Source: Betaproteobacteria bacterium SCN2 (GTDB lineage Bacteria; Pseudomonadota; Gammaproteobacteria; Burkholderiales; Thiobacillaceae). Taken from it: a stretch of 64,000 nt of DNA. The translations under genes were made by a program, and so were the position numbers. Where the stretch lies: positions 62,001-126,000 of the forward strand of contig WBSG01000005.1 in assembly GCA_008923285.1 (NCBI GenBank), given 5' to 3'. Below the pieces are notes generated by a model, which was not told where the DNA came from, searched no databases, and saw only the letters and a list, made by a program, of their open reading frames with translations. This document shows, piece after piece, positions 55,501-64,000 of this stretch (positions are counted from its first letter, which is position 1; every line of letters starts with the position of its first letter).

Positions 55501-55779
55501 CTCGACGTCCCACCCCATTACCGACATCCGCTGGACGTACTCGGGAAGCTTGCTGTAGCCCAGGCGCTGGTCGTAAGGCCCGCCCTGCGGGAAACGGATG
55601 CGCTCGGAGGGGCCCGACTGCACCTTCCAGGTCATCTTGGCGGCGGTCTTGGCCAGATAGCGCGCCTGCAGGTCGGAGGACATCAGTTCCCACACCAGCA
55701 GGCCGACGAGGAGCAGCGGGAGGAGGATGAGCGCCAGCAGTACCCACCAGCGCAGACGCAGACCGAGAAGTTTGCCCAT
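52576..55779 (-). CDS. Unusual class A penicillin-binding protein (glycosyltransferase/transpeptidase)
   Basis: A 1067-residue inner-membrane protein with an N-terminal helix (residues 10-32), a GT51-like peptidoglycan glycosyltransferase region (PGGSTLPTQIEKYRHSPDG, where typical class A PBPs have GGSTITQQLAKN) and a transpeptidase region with S-x-x-K in LDLGSTAKLRTLVTY, SVN and the KTG motif in GGKTGTGDHRFE. It is 200-300 residues longer than PBP1A or PBP1B. A Pro/Ala-rich tail ends it. It probably builds cell wall, but the glycosyltransferase motif is divergent enough to doubt its activity. It is downstream of hemF. Confidence 0.85.
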   Translation of the reverse strand: MGKLLGLRLRWWVLLALILLPLLLVGLLVWELMSSDLQARYLAKTAAKMTWKVQSGPSERIRFPQGGPYDQRLGYSKLPEYVQRMSVMGWDVERQAKISIQMERAHGLGLNLPYREKNQGGLTLLDDTGRVLYQSLHPERVYADFADTPPVLRNALLFIENRELLTEKFPSKNPAVEWDRLGQAVLDKFYSLINPAHNVPGGSTLPTQIEKYRHSPDGLTLTMTDKLKQMGSASLRAYLDGKNTLPTRQRIVRDYLNTVPLSAAPRFGEVNGVGDGLWAWYGLDFKQANEALWRLEKNQKDAEGAMVFKHALSLLVAERKPSYYLARERAVLERYTNVHLDLLAEAGLIGPELRDAALRVKLRGPAQRVNPPPAAFVLQKAANSQRVRIANLLGEPRLYDLDRLDLVAQSTLNGEAQREITDFLLSLSRPEQAAALGLYGSRLLSPANDLSKVIYSFTLYEKSPEGMLLRVQADNLNQPFDINQQTKLDLGSTAKLRTLVTYLEIIARLHKEYAGLPPAGLQEHVRPRRDVLAQWVAGYLLTADDKSLSAILAAAMGRHYSAAPEVFFTGGGQHMFANFNKDDNGRVMDVWEATRNSVNLVYIRLMRDIVMHYMERSPGAAARVLEDSGSPARQLYLLKFIDKESGVFMRRFYQRYAKMSAEAMTVELYQRARQNPRKFAALYRYVEPRATLEDFTVALKDRIPTSAGLGASALKKLYDQNAPDAYNLADRGYITQVHPLEIWVVGHLRSQPGASFEDMLAASAKERVEVYNWLLATSRTDAQDIRIRSLLEMEAFDALHKDWQRLGYPFETLTPSYATSIGSSGDRPAALAELMGIIVNDGVRLPVASLKRLHFAVDTPYETHLRPRVPQAEVLFPREVAQTLRNALGMVVETGTAVRLHGAIRHADGTPVPMGGKTGTGDHRFERIGPGGQVLESRVMNRTATLVFYLGERHFGTFTALVQGSQAGQYGFTSSLIAQILKNLLPRLQNSVFPETLKAAPAVAATAPGEAEAEVEAPAEAAVPPPAPPKRPAEVREGTTREAQPAQPGGFPDSLDPVLPPAPAPVQ

Positions 55780-55788
55780 TGAGTTGCG

Positions 55789-56688
55789 TTAGACCCAGTC
55801 CCTGGCGACCAGGAAATCGGAATACAGCTTCGCCTCCGGCGTACCTGCCTCGGGCTTCCAGTCATAGCGCCACTTCACGACAGGCGGCATGGACATGAGA
55901 ATGGACTCGGTGCGCCCGCCCGATTGCAGGCCGAACAGGGTGCCGCGGTCGAATACCAGGTTGAACTCCACGTAGCGTCCGCGCCGGTAAGCCTGGAAAT
56001 CGCGCTCGCGCTCGCCGTAAGGCAGTTCCTTGCGGCGCTCCAGAATCGGCACGTAGGCCGGCAGGAAATGATCACCCACCGACTGCGTGAGATTGAAGCA
56101 GGTGTCGAAGTCCGCGCCGTTCAAGTCGTCGAAGAAAATGCCGCCAACGCCCCTGGGCTCGTTGCGGTGCCTGAGGAAGAAATACTCGTCGCACCACTTC
56201 TTGAAGCGTGGATGCCAGTCGGCGCCGAAGGGATCGAGCGCCTTCCTGCAGGTGGCATGGAAGTGCACGGCGTCTTCTTCGAAACCATAGTAGGGCGTGA
56301 GGTCCATGCCGCCGCCAAACCACCAGACCGGCGCCTCGCCCGGCTTTTCCGCGACGAAGCAGCGCACGTTCATGTGCACGGTGGGAATGTAGGGATTGCG
56401 CGGGTGGAACACCAGCGACACGCCCATCGCCTCCCAGCGGCGTCCGGCGAGCTCCGGGCGGTGCGCGGTGGCCGAAGGCGGCAGCTTGTCGCCCATGACA
56501 TGGGAGAAATTGACCCCGGCGCGTTCAAGCACATTGCCCTCTTCCACCAGCCGCGAAATGCCGCCGCCGCCCTCGGGACGATCCCAGGCATCGCGGCGGA
56601 AGGGCTTGCCGTCGAGGGTCTCCATGCGCGAAACGATGAGTTCCTGAAGATTCAGGAAATAGGACTTGATCTGGTCTTTCGGAATCAT
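55789..56688 (-). CDS. hemF: Oxygen-dependent coproporphyrinogen III oxidase
   Basis: HemF converts coproporphyrinogen III to protoporphyrinogen IX using oxygen, for haem synthesis. The 299-residue protein has the family segments [35 protein letters not shown] and [29 protein letters not shown]. It overlaps the tsaC stop by four bases. The presence of the oxygen-dependent enzyme indicates aerobic or microaerobic growth. Confidence 0.96.
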   Translation of the reverse strand: MIPKDQIKSYFLNLQELIVSRMETLDGKPFRRDAWDRPEGGGGISRLVEEGNVLERAGVNFSHVMGDKLPPSATAHRPELAGRRWEAMGVSLVFHPRNPYIPTVHMNVRCFVAEKPGEAPVWWFGGGMDLTPYYGFEEDAVHFHATCRKALDPFGADWHPRFKKWCDEYFFLRHRNEPRGVGGIFFDDLNGADFDTCFNLTQSVGDHFLPAYVPILERRKELPYGERERDFQAYRRGRYVEFNLVFDRGTLFGLQSGGRTESILMSMPPVVKWRYDWKPEAGTPEAKLYSDFLVARDWV

Positions 56689-57224
56689 TTTCTCAGCACC
56701 TTGCCGCTGGCCAAGTCTATCAGGGTAGAAGGCCGCTTGCGCATGCCGATTTTGCCTTCCAGCACGCTTACGCGCCTGCCGAACACGGCCTCACATTCCG
56801 CCGCGGTCCTGGCCGGGCTGTCGCCGCTCTTGTTGGCGCTGGTGGAAACCAGCGCCATGCCGGCTTTCTCGCACAGGGCGGCCGCGCCGGCGTGCGCGGT
56901 GATGCGCACGGCCACGGTGCCACGGCCGCCTGTAAGCCAGTCGGGGCAGGATTTCGTCGCCGGCAGCACCCAGGTCACCGGGCCGGGCCAGCGGCCCCTG
57001 GCCCAGGCCGCTTCGATGGCCGAACGGGTGGCATAAGGGCGCAGTTGATTGCGATTGGCGGCGATGAGGATGAGCCCCTTGGCCGCCCCGCGTCCTTTCA
57101 GTTTGAAGATTTTTTCCACGGCAGTTCGATTCATGGGATCGCAGCCGAGGCCAAAGCAGGATTCGGTGGCATAGGCGATGACGCCGCCCTGCTTGAGAAT
57201 TGCGCGCAGCGCCTCACGCTTCAC
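56685..57224 (-). CDS. tsaC: L-threonylcarbamoyladenylate synthase TsaC
   Basis: TsaC makes threonylcarbamoyl-AMP from threonine, bicarbonate and ATP; TsaD (also here) uses it for tRNA t6A. The 179-residue YrdC-domain protein has [37 protein letters not shown] and the nucleotide-binding STSANKSG. The start is GTG at 57224. It is short, so it is TsaC rather than the longer TsaC2/Sua5. It follows purD by 10 bases. Confidence 0.94.
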   Translation of the reverse strand: MKREALRAILKQGGVIAYATESCFGLGCDPMNRTAVEKIFKLKGRGAAKGLILIAANRNQLRPYATRSAIEAAWARGRWPGPVTWVLPATKSCPDWLTGGRGTVAVRITAHAGAAALCEKAGMALVSTSANKSGDSPARTAAECEAVFGRRVSVLEGKIGMRKRPSTLIDLASGKVLRK

Positions 57225-57234
57225 GCCGCTCTCC

Positions 57235-58509
57235 TCACGCCTTGCGGTTCAAGGCCCGGTAGCCGATGTCCCTGCGATACTGCATGCCGTCGAAGCGGAT
57301 CTGCGCCACCGCCTCGTAGGCGCGCTTCTGCGCCATTTTCACGCTGTCGCCCAGCGCGGTCACGGCCAGTACGCGGCCGCCGCTGGTGAGCAGTTTGCCA
57401 TCGGTCAATTGCGTGCCGGCGTGGAACACATGCAGGTCCTCGGCATCCTTGGGCAGGCCTTCGATGACATCGCCCTTCCGTGGCAACTCGGGATAGTTGG
57501 CCGCGGCCAGCACCACGGCCAGCGCAGTGCGGCGATCCCATTCCGCCTCGATCTTGTCGAGCCTGCCGTCGGCGGCATGCTCGACCAGCGTCACCAGATC
57601 GGACTTCAGCCGCATCATGATGGGCTGGGTTTCCGGATCGCCCATGCGGCAGTTGAATTCGAGCACCTTGATCCTGCCGTCGTCGCCGATCATGACGCCG
57701 GCATAAAGGAAGCCGGTATAGGGAATGCCGTCTTTCGCCATGCCGGTCACAGTGGGATTGATCACTTCGCGCATGATCCGGGCATGCATCTGCGGCGTCA
57801 CCACGGGCGCCGGCGAATAGGCGCCCATGCCGCCGGTGTTGGGGCCGGCGTCGCCGTCCTGCAGCCGCTTGTGGTCCTGGCTGGAAGCCAGCGCCAGCAC
57901 ATGCTCGCCATCAACCATGACGATGAAGCTGGCTTCCTCGCCAAGCAGGCACTCCTCGATCACCACGCGCGCGCCGGCCGAGCCGAGCTTGTTGCCGGAC
58001 AGCATGTCGTCGATGGTCGCATGCGCTTCGGCCAGGGTCTGCGCCACCACCACGCCCTTGCCGGCGGCGAGGCCGTCGGCCTTGATGACGATGGGCGCGC
58101 CTTCGGCATCGACATAGGCATGCGCTGCGGCCACGTCGGTGAAAGTCCGGTATTTGGCAGTGGGAATGTTGTGCCGCACCATGAAGGCCTTGGCGAAATC
58201 CTTGGACGACTCCAGCTGCGCCGCAGCTTGCGTCGGCCCGAAAATCTTCAGCCCGGCCGCGCGGAAGGCATCGACCACGCCCTCCGCAAGCGGCGCCTCG
58301 GGGCCGACCACGGTGAGCTGGATGTTCTCGCGCCTGGCGAATTCCACCATTTCAGGCACGCCGGCGAGCGGCACATTCTCGACCTCGGGCTCAAGCGCGG
58401 TGCCGCCGTTGCCGGGTGCGACGAAAACTTTCTGCATGCGCGGCGACCGCGCCAGCTTCCACGCCAGGGCATGCTCGCGGCCGCCGGATCCGATTACCAA
58501 TATCTTCAT
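57235..58509 (-). CDS. purD: Phosphoribosylamine--glycine ligase
   Basis: PurD, an ATP-grasp enzyme, joins phosphoribosylamine and glycine, the second step of purine synthesis. The 424-residue protein begins MKILVIGSGGREHALAWKLA and has the ATP-binding VIKADGLAAGKGVVVA and metal-binding region LEFNCRMGDPETQ. Usually RMGDPE reads RFGDPE; the change is seen in other members. It is downstream of purH, separated by a hairpin repeat. Confidence 0.96.
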   Translation of the reverse strand: MKILVIGSGGREHALAWKLARSPRMQKVFVAPGNGGTALEPEVENVPLAGVPEMVEFARRENIQLTVVGPEAPLAEGVVDAFRAAGLKIFGPTQAAAQLESSKDFAKAFMVRHNIPTAKYRTFTDVAAAHAYVDAEGAPIVIKADGLAAGKGVVVAQTLAEAHATIDDMLSGNKLGSAGARVVIEECLLGEEASFIVMVDGEHVLALASSQDHKRLQDGDAGPNTGGMGAYSPAPVVTPQMHARIMREVINPTVTGMAKDGIPYTGFLYAGVMIGDDGRIKVLEFNCRMGDPETQPIMMRLKSDLVTLVEHAADGRLDKIEAEWDRRTALAVVLAAANYPELPRKGDVIEGLPKDAEDLHVFHAGTQLTDGKLLTSGGRVLAVTALGDSVKMAQKRAYEAVAQIRFDGMQYRRDIGYRALNRKA

Positions 58510-58524
58510 GTAAGAACCTCGTTT

Positions 58525-58597
58525 AACCGCTGAGGCCGCAGAGTTCGCGGAGAGTGCCTAAAGGTTTTCCTCGGCGTTCTCCGCGTCTTCAGCGGTT
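58525..58597. repeat. Hairpin repeat, CGCNGAG type
   Basis: Left arm AACCGCTGAGGCCGCAGAGT (58525-58544, continuing to 58558) and right arm ending TCTTCAGCGGTT at 58597 form an imperfect palindrome in the purD-purH gap. Each arm contains about three 9-nt units of the CCGC-NGAG kind. The type is widespread in bacterial genomes as CTCTGCGGT-like repeats. Confidence 0.75.
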
Positions 58598-58604
58598 CAA
58601 GCCT

Positions 58605-60155
58605 TTAATGCCGGAAGTGCCGCATGCCGGTGAACACCATGGCCATGCCGTGCTCGTCGGCGGCGGCGATGACTTCCTCGTCGCGCATCGAGCCGCCGGG
58701 CTGGATCACCGCGGCGATGCCGGCCTGGGCGGCGGAGTCGATGCCATCGCGGAACGGGAAGAAGGCGTCGGAAGCCATCACCGAGCCCTTCACTTCCAGC
58801 CCGGCATGCTCGGCCTTGATGGCGGCGATGCGCGCGGAGTTGACGCGGCTCATCTGGCCGGCGCCGACGCCGACGGTCATGCTGTCTTTCGCATAGACGA
58901 TGGCATTGGACTTGACGTACTTGGCCACGCGCCAGGCGAACAGCAGGTCGCGCATTTCGGCCTCGGTCGGCGCGCGCCTGGTCACCACTCTGATCTCGCC
59001 GGTGAGGGCGAGATCAGCATCCTGCACCAGCAGACCGCCGGTCACGCGCTTGAAGTCGAGGCGCTTGCCGGGCTCGGCAGGCCACTGGCCGCATTCGAGC
59101 ACGCGCACGTTCTTCTTTGCCGCCGCTACTTCCACCGCCGCCGCCGCCACTTTCGGCGCGATGATGACTTCGACGAACTGGCGCTCGACGATGACCTTCA
59201 TGGTCTCGGCGTCGAGTTCGCCGTTGAAGGCGATGATGCCGCCGAAGGCCGATTCCGGATCGGTCTTGTAGGCGCGATCGTAGGCGTCCAGCAGGCTGGC
59301 GCCGTAGGCCACACCGCAGGGGTTGGCGTGCTTGACGATGACGCAGGCGGGGGCGGCGTCGAATTGCTTGACGCATTCCAGCGCGGCATCGGCGTCGCCG
59401 ATGTTGTTGTAGGACAGCTCCTTGCCCTGCAGCTGCTTTGCAGTGGCGATGCTGGCTTCCCCGGCACTGGCCTCGACGTAGAAAGCCGCGTTCTGATGAG
59501 GGTTCTCGCCGTAGCGCATGGCCTGTGTCTTCCTGAATTGCAGGTTGATGGTGCGCGGGAACTCGGACTGCTCGATGATGCCGCCGAAATAATTGGCGAT
59601 GGCGCCGTCGTAAGCGGCGGTGTGCTCGAAAGCCTTGATGGCGAGCGAAAAGCGCGTTTCCTGCGTCACGCCGCCGGCCTTCATTTCATTGAGCACCACG
59701 GCGTAATCCGCCGGATCGGTGACGATGGCGACGTGGGCGTGGTTCTTGGCCGAGGAGCGCACCATGGCAGGGCCGCCGATGTCGATGTTCTCGATCGCGT
59801 CTTCCAGCGTGCAGCCGGGCCTGGCGATGGTCTCGCGGAAAGGATAGAGGTTGACCACGACGAGATCGATGTTGCCGATGCCATGTTCGCGCATGGTCGC
59901 CACGTGCTCGGGCAGGTCGCGCCGGCCGAGGATGCCGCCGTGCACTTTCGGATGCAGCGTCTTCACGCGACCGTCGAGCATCTCGGGGAAGCCGGTGTAA
60001 TCGGAAATCTCCGTGACCTTGACGCCGTTGTCGGCGAGCAGTTTGGCAGTGCCGCCAGTGGAGATGATGTCGACGCCCAGGGCTGCGAGTTCGCGGGCGA
60101 ATTCCAGTATGCCGGACTTGTCCGACACGCTGATGAGTGCGCGTTCGATTTTCAT
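58605..60155 (-). CDS. purH: Bifunctional AICAR formyltransferase / IMP cyclohydrolase
   Basis: PurH carries out the last two steps of IMP synthesis. The 516-residue protein has the N-terminal IMP cyclohydrolase (MGS-like; [36 protein letters not shown]) and C-terminal AICAR formyltransferase with [11 protein letters not shown] and the [11 protein letters not shown] segment. Length and order are as expected. It follows the fis gene on the minus strand. Confidence 0.97.
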   Translation of the reverse strand: MKIERALISVSDKSGILEFARELAALGVDIISTGGTAKLLADNGVKVTEISDYTGFPEMLDGRVKTLHPKVHGGILGRRDLPEHVATMREHGIGNIDLVVVNLYPFRETIARPGCTLEDAIENIDIGGPAMVRSSAKNHAHVAIVTDPADYAVVLNEMKAGGVTQETRFSLAIKAFEHTAAYDGAIANYFGGIIEQSEFPRTINLQFRKTQAMRYGENPHQNAAFYVEASAGEASIATAKQLQGKELSYNNIGDADAALECVKQFDAAPACVIVKHANPCGVAYGASLLDAYDRAYKTDPESAFGGIIAFNGELDAETMKVIVERQFVEVIIAPKVAAAAVEVAAAKKNVRVLECGQWPAEPGKRLDFKRVTGGLLVQDADLALTGEIRVVTRRAPTEAEMRDLLFAWRVAKYVKSNAIVYAKDSMTVGVGAGQMSRVNSARIAAIKAEHAGLEVKGSVMASDAFFPFRDGIDSAAQAGIAAVIQPGGSMRDEEVIAAADEHGMAMVFTGMRHFRH

Positions 60156-60184
60156 TTGCTAGTCAAAAGTTTGAAAAACCTTTA

Positions 60185-60255
60185 AACGAAGAGGACGTGA
60201 GTACAAGAGGAAGGCAAAACAAAGCGATTACTCCTGTCTTCTTGTCCTCCTTGTT
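60185..60255. repeat. Hairpin repeat, GAGGACA type, copy 4
   Basis: A 71-base palindrome between purH and fis. The left arm AACGAAGAGGACGTGAGTAC is more diverged; the right arm ends CTTGTCCTCCTTGTT. Arms match at about 18 of 25 positions. Same unit structure as copies at 15083, 38452 and 39509. Confidence 0.75.
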
Positions 60256-60276
60256 CATGTTCTGGTTCGTGATCGC

Positions 60277-60513
60277 TCAGTCGCTCAGCCCGTGCTGCTT
60301 GAGTTTCTTGCGCAGGGTATTGCGGTTGATGCCCAGCATTTCCGAAGCGCGGGTCTGGTTGCCCTCGGCGCGATCCATGATGTAGGTCAGCAGGGGCTTT
60401 TCCAGCGCCAGGATGGCCATTTCATAAATGCCGACCGGCTCTTCGCCGTCGAGGTCCTTGAAATAGCGGTTCAGTGACTTGCGTACACAAGCCGCAAGTT
60501 CGTTTTCTTCCAT
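60277..60513 (-). CDS. fis: DNA-binding protein Fis
   Basis: Fis is a nucleoid-associated activator abundant in fast growth. The 78-residue protein has an N-terminal helical dimer region and the C-terminal helix-turn-helix GNQTRASEMLGINRNTLRKKLKQHGL, characteristic of the Fis family. It lies 14 bases after dusB, the classical dusB-fis operon. The start is the ATG at 60513. Confidence 0.95.
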   Translation of the reverse strand: MEENELAACVRKSLNRYFKDLDGEEPVGIYEMAILALEKPLLTYIMDRAEGNQTRASEMLGINRNTLRKKLKQHGLSD

Positions 60514-60527
60514 CAAAGCACTTCTCC

Positions 60528-61547
60528 CTAAGCGGCCAGTTCGACTGGCTCGATTTCGTACTGCAGATAGTTGCTGGCGCGGGCGGCCTGGGAAAAGAAC
60601 TCGTCCACGCTGTCCAGTTGCTCCTGCACGCTTTCCAGATGATTCATGCGGTGGCGGAAGCTGCTGGCATTGACCAGTCCGCGCGTGTACCAGGAAATAT
60701 GCTTGCGCGCGACGCGCAGCCCGGTATGTTCGCCGTAGAACGCGTACAGGTCTTCCAGGTGCGCCTTCAGCACCTGGTGGATTTCGGAAACCTCCGGCGG
60801 CGGCAGGTGACGGCCGGTTTTCAGGTAATGGTCGATCTCGCGGAAAATCCACGGCCGGCCTTGTGCCGCGCGGCCGATCATCACGGCATCGGCGCGGGTG
60901 TAGTCGAGCACGTATTTGGCCTTCTCCGGCGTGGTGATGTCGCCGTTGGCGATGATCGGAATGCGGGCCTCGGCCTTGACCGCGGCGATGGTGTCGTATT
61001 CCGCATCCCCGGTATAGCCGCAGGCACGCGTGCGACCGTGGATGGCCAGCGCCTGAATGCCGGAACCTTCGGCGATTTTCAGGATGTTCAGCGCATTGCG
61101 GTGCGAACGGTCCCAACCGGTGCGAATCTTCAGCGTGACCGACACTTCCGGCACGGCCTTGACCACGGCATCGAGAATCTGCTCGACCAGCGCCTCGTTC
61201 TGCAACAGCGCCGAGCCGGCCATGACGTTGCACACCTTCTTGGCCGGGCAGCCCATGTTGATGTCGATGATCTGCGCGCCGCGCTCGACGTTGTAGCGCG
61301 CAGCTTCGGCCATCATCGCCGGGTCGGCGCCGGCGATCTGCACCGACTTGGGCTCGACCTCGCCTTCGTGGTTGGCGCGGCGCTGGGTCTTGCTGCTGCC
61401 GTAGAGCAGCGAATTCGAGGTCACCATCTCGGACACGGCCATGCCCGCGCCCAGCTGCTTGCACAGCTGGCGGAACGGGCGATCGGTCACGCCTGCCATG
61501 GGCGCAACGATCAGGTTGTTCTTGAGGAGATGAGGGCCGATACGCAT
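60528..61547 (-). CDS. dusB: tRNA-dihydrouridine synthase DusB
   Basis: DusB is an FMN enzyme that reduces uridine to dihydrouridine in tRNA. The 339-residue protein has the TIM barrel start NLIVAPMAGVTDRPFRQLCK, the active-site cysteine in DINMGCPAKKVCN and NGDITTPEKA and the C-terminal helical RNA-binding domain. The ATG at 61547 gives the family N-terminus. It is upstream of fis in an operon. Confidence 0.96.
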   Translation of the reverse strand: MRIGPHLLKNNLIVAPMAGVTDRPFRQLCKQLGAGMAVSEMVTSNSLLYGSSKTQRRANHEGEVEPKSVQIAGADPAMMAEAARYNVERGAQIIDINMGCPAKKVCNVMAGSALLQNEALVEQILDAVVKAVPEVSVTLKIRTGWDRSHRNALNILKIAEGSGIQALAIHGRTRACGYTGDAEYDTIAAVKAEARIPIIANGDITTPEKAKYVLDYTRADAVMIGRAAQGRPWIFREIDHYLKTGRHLPPPEVSEIHQVLKAHLEDLYAFYGEHTGLRVARKHISWYTRGLVNASSFRHRMNHLESVQEQLDSVDEFFSQAARASNYLQYEIEPVELAA

Positions 61548-61681
61548 AGGGGCTGCAATTTTACCCCGCCTGGCCGGCGATGGGGAACCGGTTGCGTAAT
61601 CTTTATGCAATCGGTTTTAGCAAATCGATTGGTTTCATGTTACAAAGTCGCGCATTCCATCAACAAATTGCAGGAGACAGC

Positions 61682-62104
61682 ATGAGCTTCATGTCCGAAT
61701 TCAAGGAGTTTGCCGTCAAGGGCAACGCCGTCGATCTCGCGATCGGCGTCATTATCGGCGCCGCGTTCGGCAAGATCGTGTCGTCCATCGTCGACGACCT
61801 GATCATGCCGCTCATCGGCGCGGTGTCCGGCGGCTTTGATTTCAGCAACCTGTTCATCGCCCTGAAAGACGTGCCGCCCGATGTCGTGATGACCCTGGCC
61901 GAGGTCAAGAAGGCCGGCATCCCCGTGTTCGCCTACGGCAGTTTCCTCACCATCCTGCTCAATTTCATCATTCTGGCCCTGGTGATCTTCGTCATGGTCA
62001 AGCAGATCAACCGGCTGAAAAAGGAAGCGCCGCCGCCCGAACCTGCGGCAACGCCGGAAGACATCGTGCTGCTGCGCGAAATCCGCGACAGCCTGAAAAA
62101 ATAG
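61682..62104 (+). CDS. mscL: Large-conductance mechanosensitive channel MscL
   Basis: MscL is an inner-membrane pentamer that opens under membrane tension during hypo-osmotic shock. The 140-residue protein has the N-terminal helix [32 protein letters not shown], a periplasmic loop, TM2 ([18 protein letters not shown]) and a charged C-terminal bundle. A GGAG ribosome site precedes the ATG at 61682. It is transcribed opposite to dusB and ends at a strong terminator. Confidence 0.96.
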   Translation: MSFMSEFKEFAVKGNAVDLAIGVIIGAAFGKIVSSIVDDLIMPLIGAVSGGFDFSNLFIALKDVPPDVVMTLAEVKKAGIPVFAYGSFLTILLNFIILALVIFVMVKQINRLKKEAPPPEPAATPEDIVLLREIRDSLKK

Positions 62105-62127
62105 GCGCAGCGGACCAGCAAAAAACC

Positions 62128-62154
62128 ACGGGGGCCTCGGCCCCCGTTTTTGTT
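62128..62154 (+). terminator. Rho-independent terminator after mscL
   Basis: ACGGGGGC (62128-62135) pairs with GCCCCCGT (62140-62147) with a TTTTTG tail. It lies between convergent mscL and polA and may serve both. Confidence 0.85.
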
Positions 62155-62158
62155 TGCG

Positions 62159-64000
62159 CTAGTGTGCGGCTTCCCAGTTGGGCCCGCTGCCCACTTCGGC
62201 CTTCAGCGGCACCTTCAATTGCGCCACGCCGGCCATCAGCTGCGGCAGGCGCGTGCGCACTTCATCCAGTTCGCTTTCCGGCACTTCCAGCACCAGTTCG
62301 TCGTGCACCTGCATGATCATCCTGCTCTGCCGCCCGTCGGCATCGAGCCAGGCCTGCACGGCGATCATGGACAGCTTGATGAGATCGGCCGCGGTGCCCT
62401 GCATGGGGGCGTTGATGGCGGCGCGCTCGGCGCCTTGGCGGCGAGCGGGATTCCGGGAGTTGATCTCGGGCAGGTACAGGCGGCGACCGAACACGGTTTC
62501 GACAAAGCCCTGCGACCTCGCCTGTTCGCGCGTGCGCTGCATGTAGTCGGCCACGCCAGGGTAGCGCGCGAAGTAGCGGTCGATGTAGGCCTGTGCCGCG
62601 CTGCGTTCGACATTCAGCTGGCTGGCGAGGCCGAAGGCCGACATGCCGTAGATCAGGCCGAAGTTGATGACCTTGGCCATGCGCCGCTGGTCCGAACTCA
62701 CTTCGTCCAGCGCCGCGCCGAACACTTCGGAGGCGGTGGCGGTATGAATGTCGCGGTCTTCGGCGAAAGCCTTGAGCAGGCCTTCGTCGCCGGACAGGTG
62801 CGCCATGATGCGCAACTCGATCTGGGAATAATCCGCTGACACGATGACCGAGCCTTGCGGCGCGATGAAGGCCTCGCGGATGCGGCGGCCCTCCTGGGTG
62901 CGCACCGGTATGTTCTGCAGATTGGGATCGGAACTCGACAGCCGGCCGGTGACCGCGGTGGCCTGCGAGTAGTTCGTATGCACGCGCCCGGTCTTCGGGT
63001 TGATCATCTGCGGCAGCTTGTCGGTGTAGGTGGACTTGAGCTTGGCCAGCCCGCGGTATTCGAGCAGGGTTTTCGGCAGCGGGTAGTCGGCGGCCAGGGT
63101 TTCCAGCACCTCTTCGTCGGTGGAAGGCTGGCCGCTCGGCGTTTTCTTGATCACCGGCAGCTTCATCTCGCCGAAGAAGATTTCCTGGATCTGCTTGGGC
63201 GAATTGAGGTTGAACGGGTGACCGGCAAGCTGATAGGCGCGCTCCTCCAGCTTGAGCATGGCCTCGCCCAGTTCGCGCCCCTGGGTGGCGAGCCTGTCGC
63301 GGTCGAGCAGCACGCCGTTGCGCTCCATGCGGAACAGGATATCGGCCACCGGCAGCTCGATGCTTTCGTACACCCGCTTCAGTCCTTCGATCGGTTCGAT
63401 CTGCGGATACAGCACCTCGTGCACGCGCAGGGTCACGTCGGCATCCTCGGCGGCGTACTGGGTGGCGGTATCGAGGTCGACCTGGTCGAAGCCGATCTGC
63501 TTTGCCCCCTTGCCGGCGACGTCCTGGTAGGTGATGACCGACAGCGAGGTGAAGCGCGCGGCCAGGCTGTCGAGGTCGTGCGGCATGTGCGACTCGGCGA
63601 CGTAGGACTCGAGCAGGGTGTCGTGCACGATGCCCTTGAGGCGGATGCCATGGTTGGCCAGCACGTGGCGGTCGAACTTGAGGTTCTGGCCGACTTTCTG
63701 CGGACGCTCGCTTTCCAGCCAGGATTGCAGTTTTGCCAGCGCGGCTTCGCGGTTCAACTGGTCGGGCGCGCCGGGATAACGGTGCGCGAGCGGCAGATAG
63801 GCCGCCTCGCCCGGGGCCACGGCGAAGGACATGCCGACGAGTTGCGCCGTCATCGGGTCGAGCGCGGTAGTTTCGGTGTCGAAGCCGACCCGCCCGGCGC
63901 GCGCGATTTTGTCCAGCCAGGCATCGAGCTCCGCTTCGCTCAGAATGCAGGCGTAGCTGGCGCGGTGGTCGGCATCGGCGGTCGCCGCCACGGTCGCGTT
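62159..64000 (-). CDS. polA: DNA polymerase I (5' part missing from window)
   Basis: PolA repairs DNA and processes Okazaki fragments. The visible 613 codons cover a 3'-5' exonuclease domain with the metal motif FDTETTALDP and the polymerase with SADYSQIELRIMAHLSG, YGMSAFGLA and the C-terminal QVHDELVLEVPE. The gene enters from beyond the window end at 64000; its 5' nuclease domain is missing. The exonuclease motif is intact, so proofreading is expected. Confidence 0.95.
   Translation of the reverse strand, partial: NATVAATADADHRASYACILSEAELDAWLDKIARAGRVGFDTETTALDPMTAQLVGMSFAVAPGEAAYLPLAHRYPGAPDQLNREAALAKLQSWLESERPQKVGQNLKFDRHVLANHGIRLKGIVHDTLLESYVAESHMPHDLDSLAARFTSLSVITYQDVAGKGAKQIGFDQVDLDTATQYAAEDADVTLRVHEVLYPQIEPIEGLKRVYESIELPVADILFRMERNGVLLDRDRLATQGRELGEAMLKLEERAYQLAGHPFNLNSPKQIQEIFFGEMKLPVIKKTPSGQPSTDEEVLETLAADYPLPKTLLEYRGLAKLKSTYTDKLPQMINPKTGRVHTNYSQATAVTGRLSSSDPNLQNIPVRTQEGRRIREAFIAPQGSVIVSADYSQIELRIMAHLSGDEGLLKAFAEDRDIHTATASEVFGAALDEVSSDQRRMAKVINFGLIYGMSAFGLASQLNVERSAAQAYIDRYFARYPGVADYMQRTREQARSQGFVETVFGRRLYLPEINSRNPARRQGAERAAINAPMQGTAADLIKLSMIAVQAWLDADGRQSRMIMQVHDELVLEVPESELDEVRTRLPQLMAGVAQLKVPLKAEVGSGPNWEAAH

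Overview
The window is a high-GC stretch (roughly 60-65% by eye) of a Gram-negative chromosome. It looks like a betaproteobacterium close to the sulfur- and iron-oxidising Nitrosomonadales (Sulfuricella, Thiobacillus and Sideroxydans-like groups); this is inferred from gene order and from the glutamate-cysteine ligase type, not from a database search. No prophage, CRISPR array, insertion sequence or rRNA operon is visible. There is one tRNA. Nearly every base belongs to a gene, and no gap between genes exceeds about 230 bases.

Layout. 1-7421 (minus strand): the start of a probable yacG, then zapD, coaE, pilD, pilC, pilB, a CNNM/CBS transporter and a CcsA-like membrane protein. 7592-11030 (plus): ffh, then rpsP-rimM-trmD-rplS from a recognisable sigma70 promoter and ending in a strong terminator. 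11109-15067: ogt-xerD, facing a TSUP permease-folB pair, then plsY and a membrane protein of unknown function. 15168-21689: rluF-like synthase and tsaD on the minus strand, then the macromolecular-synthesis operon rpsU-yqeY-dnaG-rpoD and a CAU-anticodon tRNA. 21719-27736: slmA, facing moeB, an unknown gene and the ctpA-envC-gpmI operon. 27844-32784: the main accessory region, an ArsR-family repressor with the two-cysteine signature of persulfide sensors (SqrR/BigR), followed by an RND efflux pair and a small DUF2892 membrane protein. 32863-36597: rhodanese-grxC-trxC-secB-SH3 protein-gpsA-2OG oxygenase. 36601-43043: trmL, then gshA-gshB-apbE and a permease-less PTS (EIIA-HPr-EI). 43188-47822: an AlkA-like glycosylase, a double HD-GYP protein, a DUF302 protein, a YbiT-type ABC-F protein and an S4 protein. 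47981-48560: a lower-GC acetyltransferase gene followed by inverted repeats that resemble an integron attC site. 48633-61547 (minus): grxD, prmC, prfA, hemA, an atypical class A PBP, hemF, tsaC, purD, purH, fis and dusB. The window ends with mscL and a partial polA.

How it fits together. Much of the window serves thiol and sulfur homeostasis: glutathione synthesis, three glutaredoxin/thioredoxin genes, two rhodanese-type or DUF2892 membrane proteins and a predicted persulfide-responsive efflux locus. This suits a cell exposed to sulfide or polysulfide, but the lifestyle is an inference.

The two most interesting signals are (1) the putative SqrR-like regulator plus RND/DUF2892 locus with a near-perfect 10+6+10 operator just upstream of the membrane-fusion gene's ribosome site, and (2) a set of seven intergenic hairpins built from about 9-nt purine-rich units. 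The hairpins have different sequences but the same architecture, and one copy appears to have removed the native start codon of apbE.
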